NCBI GenBank assembly: GCA_045130665.1
Contig: JBGUQC010000004.1
Span: 496,001 to 560,000 of the forward strand
Source of the DNA: RGIG8124 sp045130665
Lineage (GTDB): Bacteria > Bacillota > Clostridia > Christensenellales > CAG-917
Length of the DNA: 64,000 bases
Direction: 5' to 3'
Shown here: positions 8,347-16,930 of the stretch, in pieces
Numbering within the stretch: the stretch's first letter is position 1
Layout of the letters: the number at the start of each line of letters is the position of its first letter
Translations under genes and position numbers: made by a program
The notes under the pieces: generated by a model
What the model was told of the DNA's origin: nothing
Database searches by the model: none
What the model saw: the letters and a program-made list of their open reading frames with translations, nothing else

Positions 8347-9740
8347 AGTGTCTCTCCTCCTAAGAAAAATTTATCTGCATTGTAATAACAAATGTTTTTA
8401 AGTAATCTTAAAATCTCATCATAATCTTCTGGATACTCATCATGTTGAACCCATTCTGCAATTACATTGCAAAGAATACGTCTGAAATAATCATGTCTTG
8501 CATAAGATGTAAAGCTACGAGAATCTGTAAGCATACCATTGAATAGACCAAGACCTGATGTGTTAGCATATATCTTCAATTGTTCTTCGATTCCATCTCT
8601 ATGATCCATGAACCACCATGCTGCACCTAATTGCATCTTGCCTCTTGTTTCTCCAGCAAAATCTCCAATCATGGTAGCAAGTGGATAATATGAATTTGGA
8701 TTTAGTGTATACACTATAGTCTTTGGAAGTCCTGAACTCTTTTCAATATAGTCAAATAATCTACCACCAGCTGCAATATCTAAAGCATTAGATAAACTAT
8801 CAATTCCAGTATCTGGACCTATTTGCGCATAGCGCAAACTGTTTTGATTTCTTAATACGCCCGTATGCAATTGCATAACGATATCATTTGCTCTACACAA
8901 TCTTGCAATCTCACATAGCATAATGAATATGTAATCGTCTTTAGATTGAGAATCAATCTCTTCTCCATTAATAACTTTCATAAATGCCATATTTGCAGCT
9001 TCATAGCTGCCTCTAGATTTTGGGAAATCTGCAAAAGATACATCTGTTGCTACGCAACCTAATGACATGAAATAATCTAGCCTTATCTTAATTGCATTAA
9101 TAAGTGCTGGTAAATTGTGTATATTAACTCCTGCTGCTCTTCCAAGTTTAAAGATATAATCTTTAAAGTCTTTTGCTTGGATGTTAATTATTCTATCTAC
9201 TCTAAAGCATGGAAGAACTTTGAAAGATAAATCCTCAGATAATAATAATTCATGGTAATTTAAATCATCCGCAGGATCATCTGTTGTAACAACAACTTTA
9301 ACATTAGACCCTTCTATTAATTCTCTAGCATTGAAATGACCATTTCTCATAATCTCTAGAGTGTCTTCCCAAATTTGAGGAGCGGTTGCAGAACTTAATG
9401 GTGTTGTGATACCAAAATATTGCTTTAACTCTAAATGTGCCCAATGATATACAGGATTCCCTATAAAGTCTGGCATTATGGATGCAAATTTAAAAAATTT
9501 GTCCTTTGGATCAGCGCTTCCAGTAATATAATACTCATCTATACCTGCATTACGCATAGTACGCCATTTATAATGGTCTGCCTCTAGCCATAACTCAGTT
9601 AGATTATAATAGGTTTTATTTTCGTAAATTTCTTTTGGTGATAAATGACAATGGTAATCTAAAATTGGCATATCTTTAATATCTTCATAATATTCTTTTG
9701 CCATATCAGATTTTAATAAAAAAGAATCTCCGTTGAACAT
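8343..9740 (-). CDS. uxaC: Glucuronate (uronate) isomerase
   Basis: A 465-residue isomerase of the amidohydrolase-like UxaC family, which turns D-glucuronate into D-fructuronate (and galacturonate into tagaturonate). The N-terminal LDYHCHLSPKEI element carries the metal-binding His pair, and VMQLHTGVLRNQN is typical of the family. Seven extra in-frame codons exist upstream, but GGAGGAGAACGT lies directly before the ATG at 9740, so that start is chosen. It is the first gene of the operon and lies behind a promoter overlapped by a 10-bp-arm palindrome (9754-9787). No uronate-specific regulator is seen in the operon. Confidence 0.95.
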   Translation of the reverse strand: MFNGDSFLLKSDMAKEYYEDIKDMPILDYHCHLSPKEIYENKTYYNLTELWLEADHYKWRTMRNAGIDEYYITGSADPKDKFFKFASIMPDFIGNPVYHWAHLELKQYFGITTPLSSATAPQIWEDTLEIMRNGHFNARELIEGSNVKVVVTTDDPADDLNYHELLLSEDLSFKVLPCFRVDRIINIQAKDFKDYIFKLGRAAGVNIHNLPALINAIKIRLDYFMSLGCVATDVSFADFPKSRGSYEAANMAFMKVINGEEIDSQSKDDYIFIMLCEIARLCRANDIVMQLHTGVLRNQNSLRYAQIGPDTGIDSLSNALDIAAGGRLFDYIEKSSGLPKTIVYTLNPNSYYPLATMIGDFAGETRGKMQLGAAWWFMDHRDGIEEQLKIYANTSGLGLFNGMLTDSRSFTSYARHDYFRRILCNVIAEWVQHDEYPEDYDEILRLLKNICYYNADKFFLGGETL

Positions 9741-9753
9741 ACGTTCTCCTCCA

Positions 9754-9787
9754 TTATACAAATCATTATACTATATAATTTGTATAA
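9754..9787 (-). promoter_or_regulatory. Palindromic operator overlapping the uronate-operon promoter
   Basis: Arms TTATACAAAT (9754-9763) and ATTTGTATAA (9778-9787) are perfect inverted repeats separated by 14 bp. A minus-strand TATAAT (9765-9770) falls between the arms, 25-30 nt before the uxaC start. A repressor bound here would block RNA polymerase, as GntR- or LacI-type regulators of hexuronate genes do. Which regulator binds is unknown. Confidence 0.55.
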
Positions 9788-9830
9788 AATGAATAGAAAA
9801 ATTTTTATAAAATTTGGATTAATTATCAGA

Positions 9831-9869
9831 TTAAATAAAAAACGCTATGTAGTTTACTACACAGCGCTT
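9831..9869 (-). terminator. Intrinsic terminator of the glycerophosphodiesterase transcript
   Basis: On the minus strand a GCGCTGTGTAGT/ACTACATAGCG hairpin (arms within 9843-9867) is followed by TTTTTTATTT. One position pairs only as G-U on the minus strand, so the element is oriented to stop transcription coming from 9890. Confidence 0.85.
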
Positions 9870-9889
9870 CATATTTAAATCAATTATTA

Positions 9890-10876
9890 CTATTCGTGTA
9901 AAGCTTTATATGCCATCTTTGGATTGTCTGTCATAATACAGTCAGCACCATTATCTCTTAATGTCTTAACATCATCTGCATCATTGATTGTCCAATACTG
10001 AACAGCTATATCATAAGAATGTGCAAATGAGATAAATGCTTTTGAATGGAAATTATAAATTGCTTTTGCACCCATTGGTATTTGTAATACATTAAACTTG
10101 AAATCACGTGTCTTTACTCCGTAAAGGAATGCAAAATAGAAATCTAAAACTTCTGTAATAGATGCAGATCTTGTAACTTGTGGATATGTCTTATCAATAT
10201 ACTTTGTTACATTACCTTGGAATGTTCCAACAATAGTTGAGTTAAGAATGTTATATTCAACCATCTTTTCATATAACTTATCCATTGCCTTCTCGCCTGT
10301 TTTGCCACCATCTTTAATCTCAATGATGTAATGAAGTCCAGAATAATTGGTTGTTAAATATGTTAAGATTTCATCTAATGTTAGAATTCTGACATCTACT
10401 AATTGTTCATCTGGAACATTTCTATATTTGTAGTTGCCGTTTTCGTCCTTGAAATTGTATCCAAAGTTAAGAGTCTTTAGCTCTGCTAAAGTTTTGTCTT
10501 TTGCCTTAACTTTTTTCTTTCCAAAAACTTCTGTGGCATTTGATGTACGATTTACTGTATCATCATGGAGAAGAACTAATTGTTCATCCTTTGTTAGGTG
10601 TAAATCAAACTCTAAAACGTCTACTTTATAATCTATAGCATCAGACATACAAAGTTTGAATGCAGCCATTGTTTCTTCTGGCTCTAAATCTCCACCTGCT
10701 CTATGAGCAGAAAGATATAAACCATCTGCTGTATCAAATCTTATATAAGCATTATCCCCAGAATATGATGTAACCTCTTTTACTCTGTTATAATTTCCAG
10801 TCAATGGTAATACTAAAAAATTTAATACCAAGACAAGTGCTATGACACAAACAATACTTACAATTATTTTTTTCAT
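9890..10876 (-). CDS. Membrane-anchored glycerophosphodiester phosphodiesterase
   Basis: A 328-residue GDPD-family enzyme that hydrolyses glycerophosphodiesters to glycerol 3-phosphate and an alcohol. The ATG at 10876 follows GAGGGATTAATT, and an open frame of nine codons upstream lacks support. Residues 1-22 form a hydrophobic signal anchor with a KK start. The catalytic block is present: AHRAGGDLEPEET (His and Glu), EFDLHLTKD and LLHDDTVNRTS, with a C-terminal CIMTDNP. No cleavage site or lipobox is evident, so it probably faces outward while tethered. It may be co-transcribed with the ferredoxin gene 19 nt upstream; any functional link is not obvious. Confidence 0.9.
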   Translation of the reverse strand: MKKIIVSIVCVIALVLVLNFLVLPLTGNYNRVKEVTSYSGDNAYIRFDTADGLYLSAHRAGGDLEPEETMAAFKLCMSDAIDYKVDVLEFDLHLTKDEQLVLLHDDTVNRTSNATEVFGKKKVKAKDKTLAELKTLNFGYNFKDENGNYKYRNVPDEQLVDVRILTLDEILTYLTTNYSGLHYIIEIKDGGKTGEKAMDKLYEKMVEYNILNSTIVGTFQGNVTKYIDKTYPQVTRSASITEVLDFYFAFLYGVKTRDFKFNVLQIPMGAKAIYNFHSKAFISFAHSYDIAVQYWTINDADDVKTLRDNGADCIMTDNPKMAYKALHE

Positions 10877-10895
10877 AATTAATCCCTCATAAAAT

Positions 10896-11081
10896 TTAAC
10901 CAATAGTTAATGCACCCTTTGGGCAAATTGTTGTACATTTGCCACACTTAACACATTTAGAAACATCTACTGTTGGCGCATTGAATTCAACTTGTGTTAA
11001 TGCTTTCATAGGACAAGCTAAGGTTGCTGGACATCTGTGATTTTGAGGACAAAGCTCACTCTTGACTATTAATGCTGACAT
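10896..11081 (-). CDS. Small 4Fe-4S ferredoxin-like protein
   Basis: A 61-residue protein. Its C-terminal half has a standard 4Fe-4S motif, CVKCGKCTTICP (Cys-x2-Cys-x2-Cys-x3-Cys-Pro). The N-terminal half has Cys residues in a looser pattern (CPQNHRC, then ACP), so whether it holds a second cluster is unclear. The chosen ATG at 11081 follows GAGGTGGAAG and lies inside the end of the ECF gene (26-nt overlap), implying coupled translation. Similar small iron-sulfur proteins occur in Clostridia next to ECF S components, but the role is not known to me. Confidence 0.75.
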   Translation of the reverse strand: MSALIVKSELCPQNHRCPATLACPMKALTQVEFNAPTVDVSKCVKCGKCTTICPKGALTIG

Positions 11082-11751
11082 CTTCCACCTCTTCATTATC
11101 TAACTCACTTTGTGAGTTATCTTCTTCAATCGTTTCCTGATTTTGCTTATTCTTTATCTTTCCAGTAATAATATCTATTATCTTCACAATAATAGGAGAT
11201 AATATAATGTTAATTGCAAATTCAACTAAGAAATTAATTCCTGCAACTGTAACAACTAAAAATATAAATACTCCATTTAATCCACCTTCAACACCCCAAA
11301 CCTCAGCAATTACCTTGTTAATCATCAATGCACCAATGATGAATATTCCTGTATTTATAATAGGTGCTAAAGCAGATGCTACATATGCTCCAATAATTGG
11401 ATGCTTTTTTGCAATTAGTTTATAAACTAAAGCAGGAATCCAACCACACATAATTGCTTTTACAAAGCAAATAAGTGCTACCATAAATGGTGATTCGGCA
11501 AATAACATCGCAGAACCAGCATCTAATCCTGTGACTACAGCAATGAAAGTTATTAAACCAAAAGAAAATCCTAATAGCATTCCAGCAATAGGTCCAAGTA
11601 ATATTCCACCTAAAACTATTGGTACAAGTACCAATGAAATGCTAACAGGTCCAATCTTTATATAACTACCAACAAATTGCAATATAATAATCAATGCAAG
11701 AAGTATGGCAAAATATACTATATTCTTTGTATTTATCTTGTTTGCTCTCAT
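11056..11751 (-). CDS. ECF transporter S component (substrate-binding membrane protein)
   Basis: A 231-residue membrane protein with about six hydrophobic segments. The core VLVPIVLGGILLGPIAGM is typical of energy-coupling-factor S components, which bind a vitamin or other micronutrient and dock onto a shared EcfT/EcfAA' motor encoded elsewhere. The substrate cannot be told. After the last helix a polar acidic tail of about 35 residues follows (many Glu, Asp, Gln, Ser), longer than usual. No Shine-Dalgarno is visible upstream (AT-only sequence), so it may be read from a very short or absent leader. It is divergent from the HAD gene 83 nt away. Confidence 0.82.
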   Translation of the reverse strand: MRANKINTKNIVYFAILLALIIILQFVGSYIKIGPVSISLVLVPIVLGGILLGPIAGMLLGFSFGLITFIAVVTGLDAGSAMLFAESPFMVALICFVKAIMCGWIPALVYKLIAKKHPIIGAYVASALAPIINTGIFIIGALMINKVIAEVWGVEGGLNGVFIFLVVTVAGINFLVEFAINIILSPIIVKIIDIITGKIKNKQNQETIEEDNSQSELDNEEVEDVSINSQE

Positions 11752-11834
11752 AATGTATATAAATATAACATATATTTTTGAAATAGTAATGGAAAATTAT
11801 ACCAAATTAACAATTAATTTGATATTATACTCTT

Positions 11835-12527
11835 ATGGCAAAATTAGTATATGAAAATGACAAGGCAATAATTAAGGATGTAAAGGCAGTATTTTTTGAC
11901 CTGGATGGGACACTTATAGATAGTCTCCCATTTTGGAGATCAGTTAATAGAATGTTCTTTGCAAAATATAATATGGATTTACCAGATGGTTTCATTGCTA
12001 AAACAAATGCCATGCGCTTTGAAGAAACTGTTGCATATTCTTGTTCTCTTGTTCCACAAAAAGTTGATGTAAATGAAGCAATACAAGAATGGAAAAATAT
12101 AGCTATTGAACAGTATAAAAAAATCATTCCTCTAAAAGAAGGAGCACTTGATTATCTAAAACAAATCCATGATCTTGGAATAGATATGTATATCGTTACA
12201 AGTGGCGAACCATGTATGTATGAACCATGTATGAAAAGAGTTGGAATATGGGAATATTTTAAAGATGTATTCTCTGCAAATTTGGTTGGAGTTGGTAAAG
12301 CAAGTGGCAAGATATATGAGTATGTTCTTCAAAAAACAGGATTAAAAATAGACGAAATAGTGCTATTTGAGGATGCTTTATATGCTGTGCAAAGTGCTAA
12401 TAAATTAGGCATTTTAACTATTGCAGTTTATGATGAACATGGCGATTCCTTTGAAAACGCGAATTTACCAAATCATATACTTTATTCATTCAAAAATGCA
12501 CCATTAATTACTGATTCTGCAAAATAA
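11835..12527 (+). CDS. HAD-superfamily phosphatase / beta-phosphoglucomutase-like
   Basis: A 230-residue haloacid-dehalogenase-type hydrolase with motif I FFDLDGTLIDSLP (nucleophile and acid Asp), a helical cap of the class C1 type, motif II YIVTSGEP, a motif III Lys around GKASGKIYE and motif IV FEDALYAVQSA. It should hydrolyse or transfer a phosphate on a small cytoplasmic metabolite; the substrate is not predictable. No ribosome site precedes the ATG, and a TATACT element ends 3 nt before it, which would give a leaderless message. A terminator hairpin follows at 12616-12640. Confidence 0.85.
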   Translation: MAKLVYENDKAIIKDVKAVFFDLDGTLIDSLPFWRSVNRMFFAKYNMDLPDGFIAKTNAMRFEETVAYSCSLVPQKVDVNEAIQEWKNIAIEQYKKIIPLKEGALDYLKQIHDLGIDMYIVTSGEPCMYEPCMKRVGIWEYFKDVFSANLVGVGKASGKIYEYVLQKTGLKIDEIVLFEDALYAVQSANKLGILTIAVYDEHGDSFENANLPNHILYSFKNAPLITDSAK

Positions 12528-12615
12528 ACCACATTTTACACCTTATTTACATCCAGCAACATCTAGCTCTATATGAGCCTTATTTTATACGCGTTTTTAT
12601 ATTAATATAACACGC

Positions 12616-12640
12616 AAAAAAGACTATGCTAGTCTTTTAT
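12616..12640 (+). terminator. Terminator after the HAD gene
   Basis: Hairpin AAAAGACTA-tgc-TAGTCTTTT (12618-12638), with U-rich sequence on either side, so it may act both ways. Confidence 0.7.
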
Positions 12641-12690
12641 TTGCATTTATATATGCCGATATGGTATTATTTTTATGAAAGGAATAAAAA

Positions 12691-14298
12691 ATGTTATCAA
12701 TTTGCTTATATCGCGACATCAGAGAATCCGAAAAATATAAGGCCTCTAAATCAAGGCTTACTTTTCCAGTTGGTCTTGAAAATGATGTAAGATATGTTGT
12801 TGATACATTAGATAATTCGGGATCTATTTTAATTGCTGGTTGTTCTCAATGTGGAAAAACCATGTTCTTAAAATCAGTTTTAAAAAGTATTGTAGATAGA
12901 AACACACAAGACACTGCAGACATCTATATCTTTACAAGAAAAGCAGATGAATTAGCTTCATTTAGACACTCTCCAATGGTTGCTGGATTTACATCAGACT
13001 TTGGTGAAATGAATGATACTCTAAAAGCTGTTAAAGCCTCACGTGGCATGATTTCAAATAAGGATAGATATTGCGTTATATTCATTGACGAAATTGCAGA
13101 CTTCCTTGTATCAGATTATGGTAACGAAATTGCAAATAGATTGTTCGATATTTCCAAACTTGAAAATGTATATATCGTTGCATCCACAGAAGTACCATCT
13201 ATCTTCAATTCTCTAGATCAATCTGAATTCCGTTCTTCAGATGAAGTATTAAGAGTTAGACGTATCTTTAAAACAGTTGCTCTTGGTGTCCAATTAGAAT
13301 CTCAAGATGCATTCTTGCTTACAAGACAACGTGCGTATCCAAGAAATACTGGCGAATGGATGATATTTAAAGCAGGTTCAGATGACCATATCACAGTTGT
13401 TGGTTCTCTAATCCTTTCAAATGATTATGCTATCCAAGATGAGATAGATCGTTATAAACATCCAGAACAAAGAGCTAATACTCCAGACAATACTCAATTT
13501 AAAGCATGGGAGAAATGTAGACAATACTTCCATGATAATAGAGAAGCTGCTAGACATAAGGGTAAAGAGGCCGAAAGAATCAAAGATACTATGGCTTTAC
13601 ACCTCACTGCATACCTTGCAAGCACAGGTATGTATAAGGCATCTTCTTTCCTTCAAAGATATTGCGATTATACTAGACACATAAAGGTCGTAGATATCCT
13701 AATCGACCCTACATATGAACCATTATGGGACTTTAACCCTCTATCTGGTAAATACAACGATGAAATCGCTAGGTTACTTTTCCTTGAAAAATCAGCAGGA
13801 GAATTAGAGGGCGCACACTGGAATGGATTGATCGGCAGACTAGAATTAGCCTACTCAACTCCTAACTTCCCTCTCAAGGCCACAGACACCCTAATAACCA
13901 TAATTATTAATGGTACTATGGGATGCATTCCTTGCTATGACACACTCTTTAAGAGAGCTATTGAGGCCTTAAATAATGTTGAAGTTGTACCAGTTCTACA
14001 TCCTATACTTTCTGAAGAGTCATTTAAGGCACTTTGTAACTTCATGAGATATAATTCCTCAGACTTCGGTGATATTCTTGCTAGACAAGAATACGAGCTC
14101 TATACGCCTATGAGATTGCTAGATATGTATATGTGGCAAGTTGGTATAGATAGTTATAAACAAGACTATTCTAGAAAGAGACCTGAGGTTGTTAAAAAAC
14201 AAGAAGCTTTGCTTGAAGCCGTTAATGCATTCGCACCAGAGAATATGACTCCAAATGAGGATGACATAGATATAACGGACAATCCAACTCAAGAGTAA
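12691..14298 (+). CDS. Stand-alone FtsK/HerA-like P-loop ATPase, unknown role
   Basis: A 535-residue soluble protein. Residues 30-255 look like an FtsK-type motor: Walker A GCSQCGKT (50-57), Walker B CVIFIDEIADF (128-138), a VASTEVPSIFNSL segment where FtsK has its ATQRPS sensor loop, then a GVQLESQDAFLL segment like the FtsK VSSKIDSRTIL strand and GEWMIF before a terminal HITVVG strand. There is no transmembrane N terminus, coupling domain or winged-helix gamma domain. Instead about 280 residues (255-535) of helical, charged sequence follow that I do not recognise. AAAGGA precedes the ATG. It is flanked by terminators, so it is probably transcribed alone. It could be a DNA pump, a secretion ATPase relative or a defence or repair motor. 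Confidence 0.7.
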   Translation: MLSICLYRDIRESEKYKASKSRLTFPVGLENDVRYVVDTLDNSGSILIAGCSQCGKTMFLKSVLKSIVDRNTQDTADIYIFTRKADELASFRHSPMVAGFTSDFGEMNDTLKAVKASRGMISNKDRYCVIFIDEIADFLVSDYGNEIANRLFDISKLENVYIVASTEVPSIFNSLDQSEFRSSDEVLRVRRIFKTVALGVQLESQDAFLLTRQRAYPRNTGEWMIFKAGSDDHITVVGSLILSNDYAIQDEIDRYKHPEQRANTPDNTQFKAWEKCRQYFHDNREAARHKGKEAERIKDTMALHLTAYLASTGMYKASSFLQRYCDYTRHIKVVDILIDPTYEPLWDFNPLSGKYNDEIARLLFLEKSAGELEGAHWNGLIGRLELAYSTPNFPLKATDTLITIIINGTMGCIPCYDTLFKRAIEALNNVEVVPVLHPILSEESFKALCNFMRYNSSDFGDILARQEYELYTPMRLLDMYMWQVGIDSYKQDYSRKRPEVVKKQEALLEAVNAFAPENMTPNEDDIDITDNPTQE

Positions 14299-14302
14299 AA
14301 TA

Positions 14303-14340
14303 AAAGGGCTACTGATTCAACATCAATAGCCCTTATTTTT
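14303..14340. terminator. Bidirectional terminator between convergent genes
   Basis: Arms AAGGGCTACTGAT and ATCAATAGCCCTT form a strong hairpin followed by TATTTTT on the plus strand and by TTTTATTTTA on the minus strand. It serves both the FtsK-like gene and the lipoprotein gene. Confidence 0.85.
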
Positions 14341-14353
14341 ACATTAATATTGT

Positions 14354-16768
14354 TTATTTAGATTTATCTAAGTTCTTCCATAAAGATTCATAGTTCTTTT
14401 CATAATATGTAATATTATCTGAAATAGCACCTTCACCGAACTTATTTACTTCTAATGAATACTTCTCATATTTCTTACCAGATAATAACTTATCGTAGAT
14501 AACATCGTAAATTGTCTTGCAATTATCTAATTCTTTATCATATGTAATAACATAATTAACTGGCAGCTTATTCGCTTTTTGTAATAAATCTAGATTAATT
14601 GGTTCTTCAGGAACTTTTGTTCCATCTAAATTTTCGAATGTCTGTGTGGAATCATCATAACATGAATATGTTGTAACAAGAACAAAGATTCCAGCATAAC
14701 CAGATGTTGAACCATTATCAATAAAGCTATCTGCAAATAGATAAGAATTATCTAATGTTCCATCTGTGCTATATGAACCAACGCCTTTGTTTATTAAAGC
14801 TCTTGCTCTATCTGTGAATGCTGTAATATATGATGAAGCAACGTCTGAATCTTTTGCAGATACCATATATCCTAATCCACCATTGTTAGAATCTGAGGAT
14901 GTACCACCTGAATCATCACCAACAAGATATAACCATGCTGTTGCTAATTCTCTGTACCAGTAAACTGATTCAATGTGAGACAATTCATTTGCTGCAACTG
15001 CATCATCGATTTGCTTGAAGCTGTTGTAGATTTGTTCAACAATACCTGTCTTTGTTCCATCAGACATTGCTGGCCAATATTTAATATTGCCCTCATCATC
15101 TGGATCAGAAAGATATGCCATTGTTGGACATTCGTGTACGTTGTACACGATTTCCCATTTACCATCATCGTTCTTCTTGAATTCAATCATCTTATCGAAA
15201 TCATTATCTTTGTTGTATTCATTATACTTATGATCTGGATCTAAACATGTACATTGATGGTTCTTATCTGTTTGTGCGTCATAGGCAACATAGTTGTCTA
15301 ACTCTTCTGTATAATGATCACATTCTGCCTCAGATGAATAATCTGGATTAGAAACTGCTACCATATGTGCATTGAGTAATTCGTTTCTACGAGCAATAAG
15401 TTGTTCTTTAGAATATGTACCATCAGAAGCCATCTTGGTCAATTCATCAACTTCATCGCTATCTAACTTAAGTAAGATGTTAATTACAAATCCATAACAA
15501 TCTTGTGATTCTGGTATTGTTGTAGTATCAGCTGCATAGTTTTGCCAAATTGCATCTGAAAGAGTTCCTGTGATAGCTGTTTCATAAGCTGAATCACTAT
15601 CTGCATATACTTCAATATTGTTTGCAACTAATCTATCATATTCTGCAATAACTTCACTTGGATCAACCTCAACATTGTATCCAACCATTCTTTGATACTT
15701 GTTAAGTATCAATGTCTTGAATTCGCCATTGAGGTAATAATCATAATCCATATATGAATCAGCAAGTTTATCCTTTAATTGTTTCATGGATTTATCAAAG
15801 TACTTGTTGATATCCTCATCTGTTAATTCTAAAGTTTCTTGTGCCTTGTCTTTTGCAGTTTGTGCATATGCTGCATCAAAGAACTTTAACTTTGCAGCTG
15901 CTTCTGCATCAGATACGGCAGCTTTAATCTCAGCTTCAGATGTATATTTGGAATAATCATAAGTTGTATCTTCTTCCTCTTCCTTAGCCTTCTCTGTTCT
16001 AGGTGCTAAGTATTTTGTCCACTTAGCCTTGAGGTAAAGATTTGCTTCTAACTTGGCATCTGCACCAAATGGATATAATGTACCGGAAACAACATTATCA
16101 TTAACTACATACCAACCAATGAATGTATATCCATCTTTTGTTGGATTGGTTGGTCTATCAGCAGCTTCGCCTTTTAAAATCTTTTGAGTTTCAACATCTG
16201 TGCCACCATCTGAATCAAAGAATACTCTGATAACATTATCTTTGTTATCCTTTGTAATCTTTTCATGAGTATAAACACCAGAATCAGTAGCTTCTTGAGC
16301 ACCTTGATTTGCTTTATCTTCTTCGATCAATTCTTTAATAATGGATTCTAAAGAAGTTTGCATATCCTTGTTGATTTCGTCAACAGCATCAACATATTCA
16401 AGGTTAGATAAGAATTGTCTTAATTCTAAGTTTGCTGGTTCACCTAATCCTTCTTCAGATGCAATTCTGTCTTTTACATAAAGAACTAATAATTCTCTTT
16501 GTGCTAAAGAAGAAAGAATGTAACTAGCAGCTTGTTCATATGTCATGCCATAATATTGAACATAAGAATAGGCATAAGCATTAAAGCTTGATGCAAGTTG
16601 TGCTTTTGTGATAGTTGCAACTTGGTTGTTATAAACTATCTTTGCAACAACTTGGTTTGCGTCTCTTGCTTCGTTCTTAGAGAAGATCTTATCGCATCCA
16701 GCAAGCATTGTGATTGCTAGTGATAAAAGAAGAACGATTACCAAGATTGTAAATAATTTTCTTTTCAT
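14354..16768 (-). CDS. SurA/PrsA-like lipoprotein with an InlB-type repeat insert
   Basis: An 804-residue exported lipoprotein. It has a signal peptide with lipobox LAGC (acylated Cys25). Residues about 35-150 resemble the helical N-terminal domain of SurA/PrsA foldases. A single Listeria-Bacteroides (InlB B) repeat follows at about 180-252, with the hallmark VFFDSDGGT...KDGYTFIGWY. The remaining 550 residues are acidic and mainly helical with several Cys (for example HQCTCLDPDH). I see no convincing parvulin active site, so it may be a chaperone or adhesin and not a rotamase. CGGAG precedes the ATG. A good promoter lies at 16867-16895 and a 7-bp-stem hairpin just before the ribosome site. 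Confidence 0.72.
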   Translation of the reverse strand: MKRKLFTILVIVLLLSLAITMLAGCDKIFSKNEARDANQVVAKIVYNNQVATITKAQLASSFNAYAYSYVQYYGMTYEQAASYILSSLAQRELLVLYVKDRIASEEGLGEPANLELRQFLSNLEYVDAVDEINKDMQTSLESIIKELIEEDKANQGAQEATDSGVYTHEKITKDNKDNVIRVFFDSDGGTDVETQKILKGEAADRPTNPTKDGYTFIGWYVVNDNVVSGTLYPFGADAKLEANLYLKAKWTKYLAPRTEKAKEEEEDTTYDYSKYTSEAEIKAAVSDAEAAAKLKFFDAAYAQTAKDKAQETLELTDEDINKYFDKSMKQLKDKLADSYMDYDYYLNGEFKTLILNKYQRMVGYNVEVDPSEVIAEYDRLVANNIEVYADSDSAYETAITGTLSDAIWQNYAADTTTIPESQDCYGFVINILLKLDSDEVDELTKMASDGTYSKEQLIARRNELLNAHMVAVSNPDYSSEAECDHYTEELDNYVAYDAQTDKNHQCTCLDPDHKYNEYNKDNDFDKMIEFKKNDDGKWEIVYNVHECPTMAYLSDPDDEGNIKYWPAMSDGTKTGIVEQIYNSFKQIDDAVAANELSHIESVYWYRELATAWLYLVGDDSGGTSSDSNNGGLGYMVSAKDSDVASSYITAFTDRARALINKGVGSYSTDGTLDNSYLFADSFIDNGSTSGYAGIFVLVTTYSCYDDSTQTFENLDGTKVPEEPINLDLLQKANKLPVNYVITYDKELDNCKTIYDVIYDKLLSGKKYEKYSLEVNKFGEGAISDNITYYEKNYESLWKNLDKSK

Positions 16769-16787
16769 TGTTGTCTCCGATATATAA

Positions 16788-16804
16788 TTTCACCTTTGGT
16801 GAAA
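16788..16804 (-). promoter_or_regulatory. Perfect inverted repeat in the lipoprotein 5' untranslated region
   Basis: TTTCACC and GGTGAAA arms flank a 3-nt loop, about 8 nt upstream of the CGGAG ribosome site and about 60 nt downstream of the predicted start of transcription. It could be an RNA hairpin that affects translation or a repressor site. There is no direct support for either. Confidence 0.4.
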
Positions 16805-16866
16805 ACTAGTTTCTTTTTATGTTATATACGCACATATAGGCATACTTATAGAGCATATATAAAGGT

Positions 16867-16895
16867 ATTATACTTAAAATAATACTTATTGACAA
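16867..16895 (-). promoter_or_regulatory. Promoter for the lipoprotein gene
   Basis: Minus-strand -35 TTGTCA (16890-16895), 17-nt spacer and -10 TATAAT (16867-16872), giving a leader of about 90 nt before the start codon. Confidence 0.7.
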
Positions 16896-16930
16896 ATGAT
16901 TTTTATTTGTCTTTTGCATTTTTACGACAA

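Noticed and set aside
12691..14298. Conjugative or phage island marked by the FtsK-like gene
   Set aside because: No integrase, relaxase, attachment repeat or phage gene is nearby, and base composition is like the surroundings.
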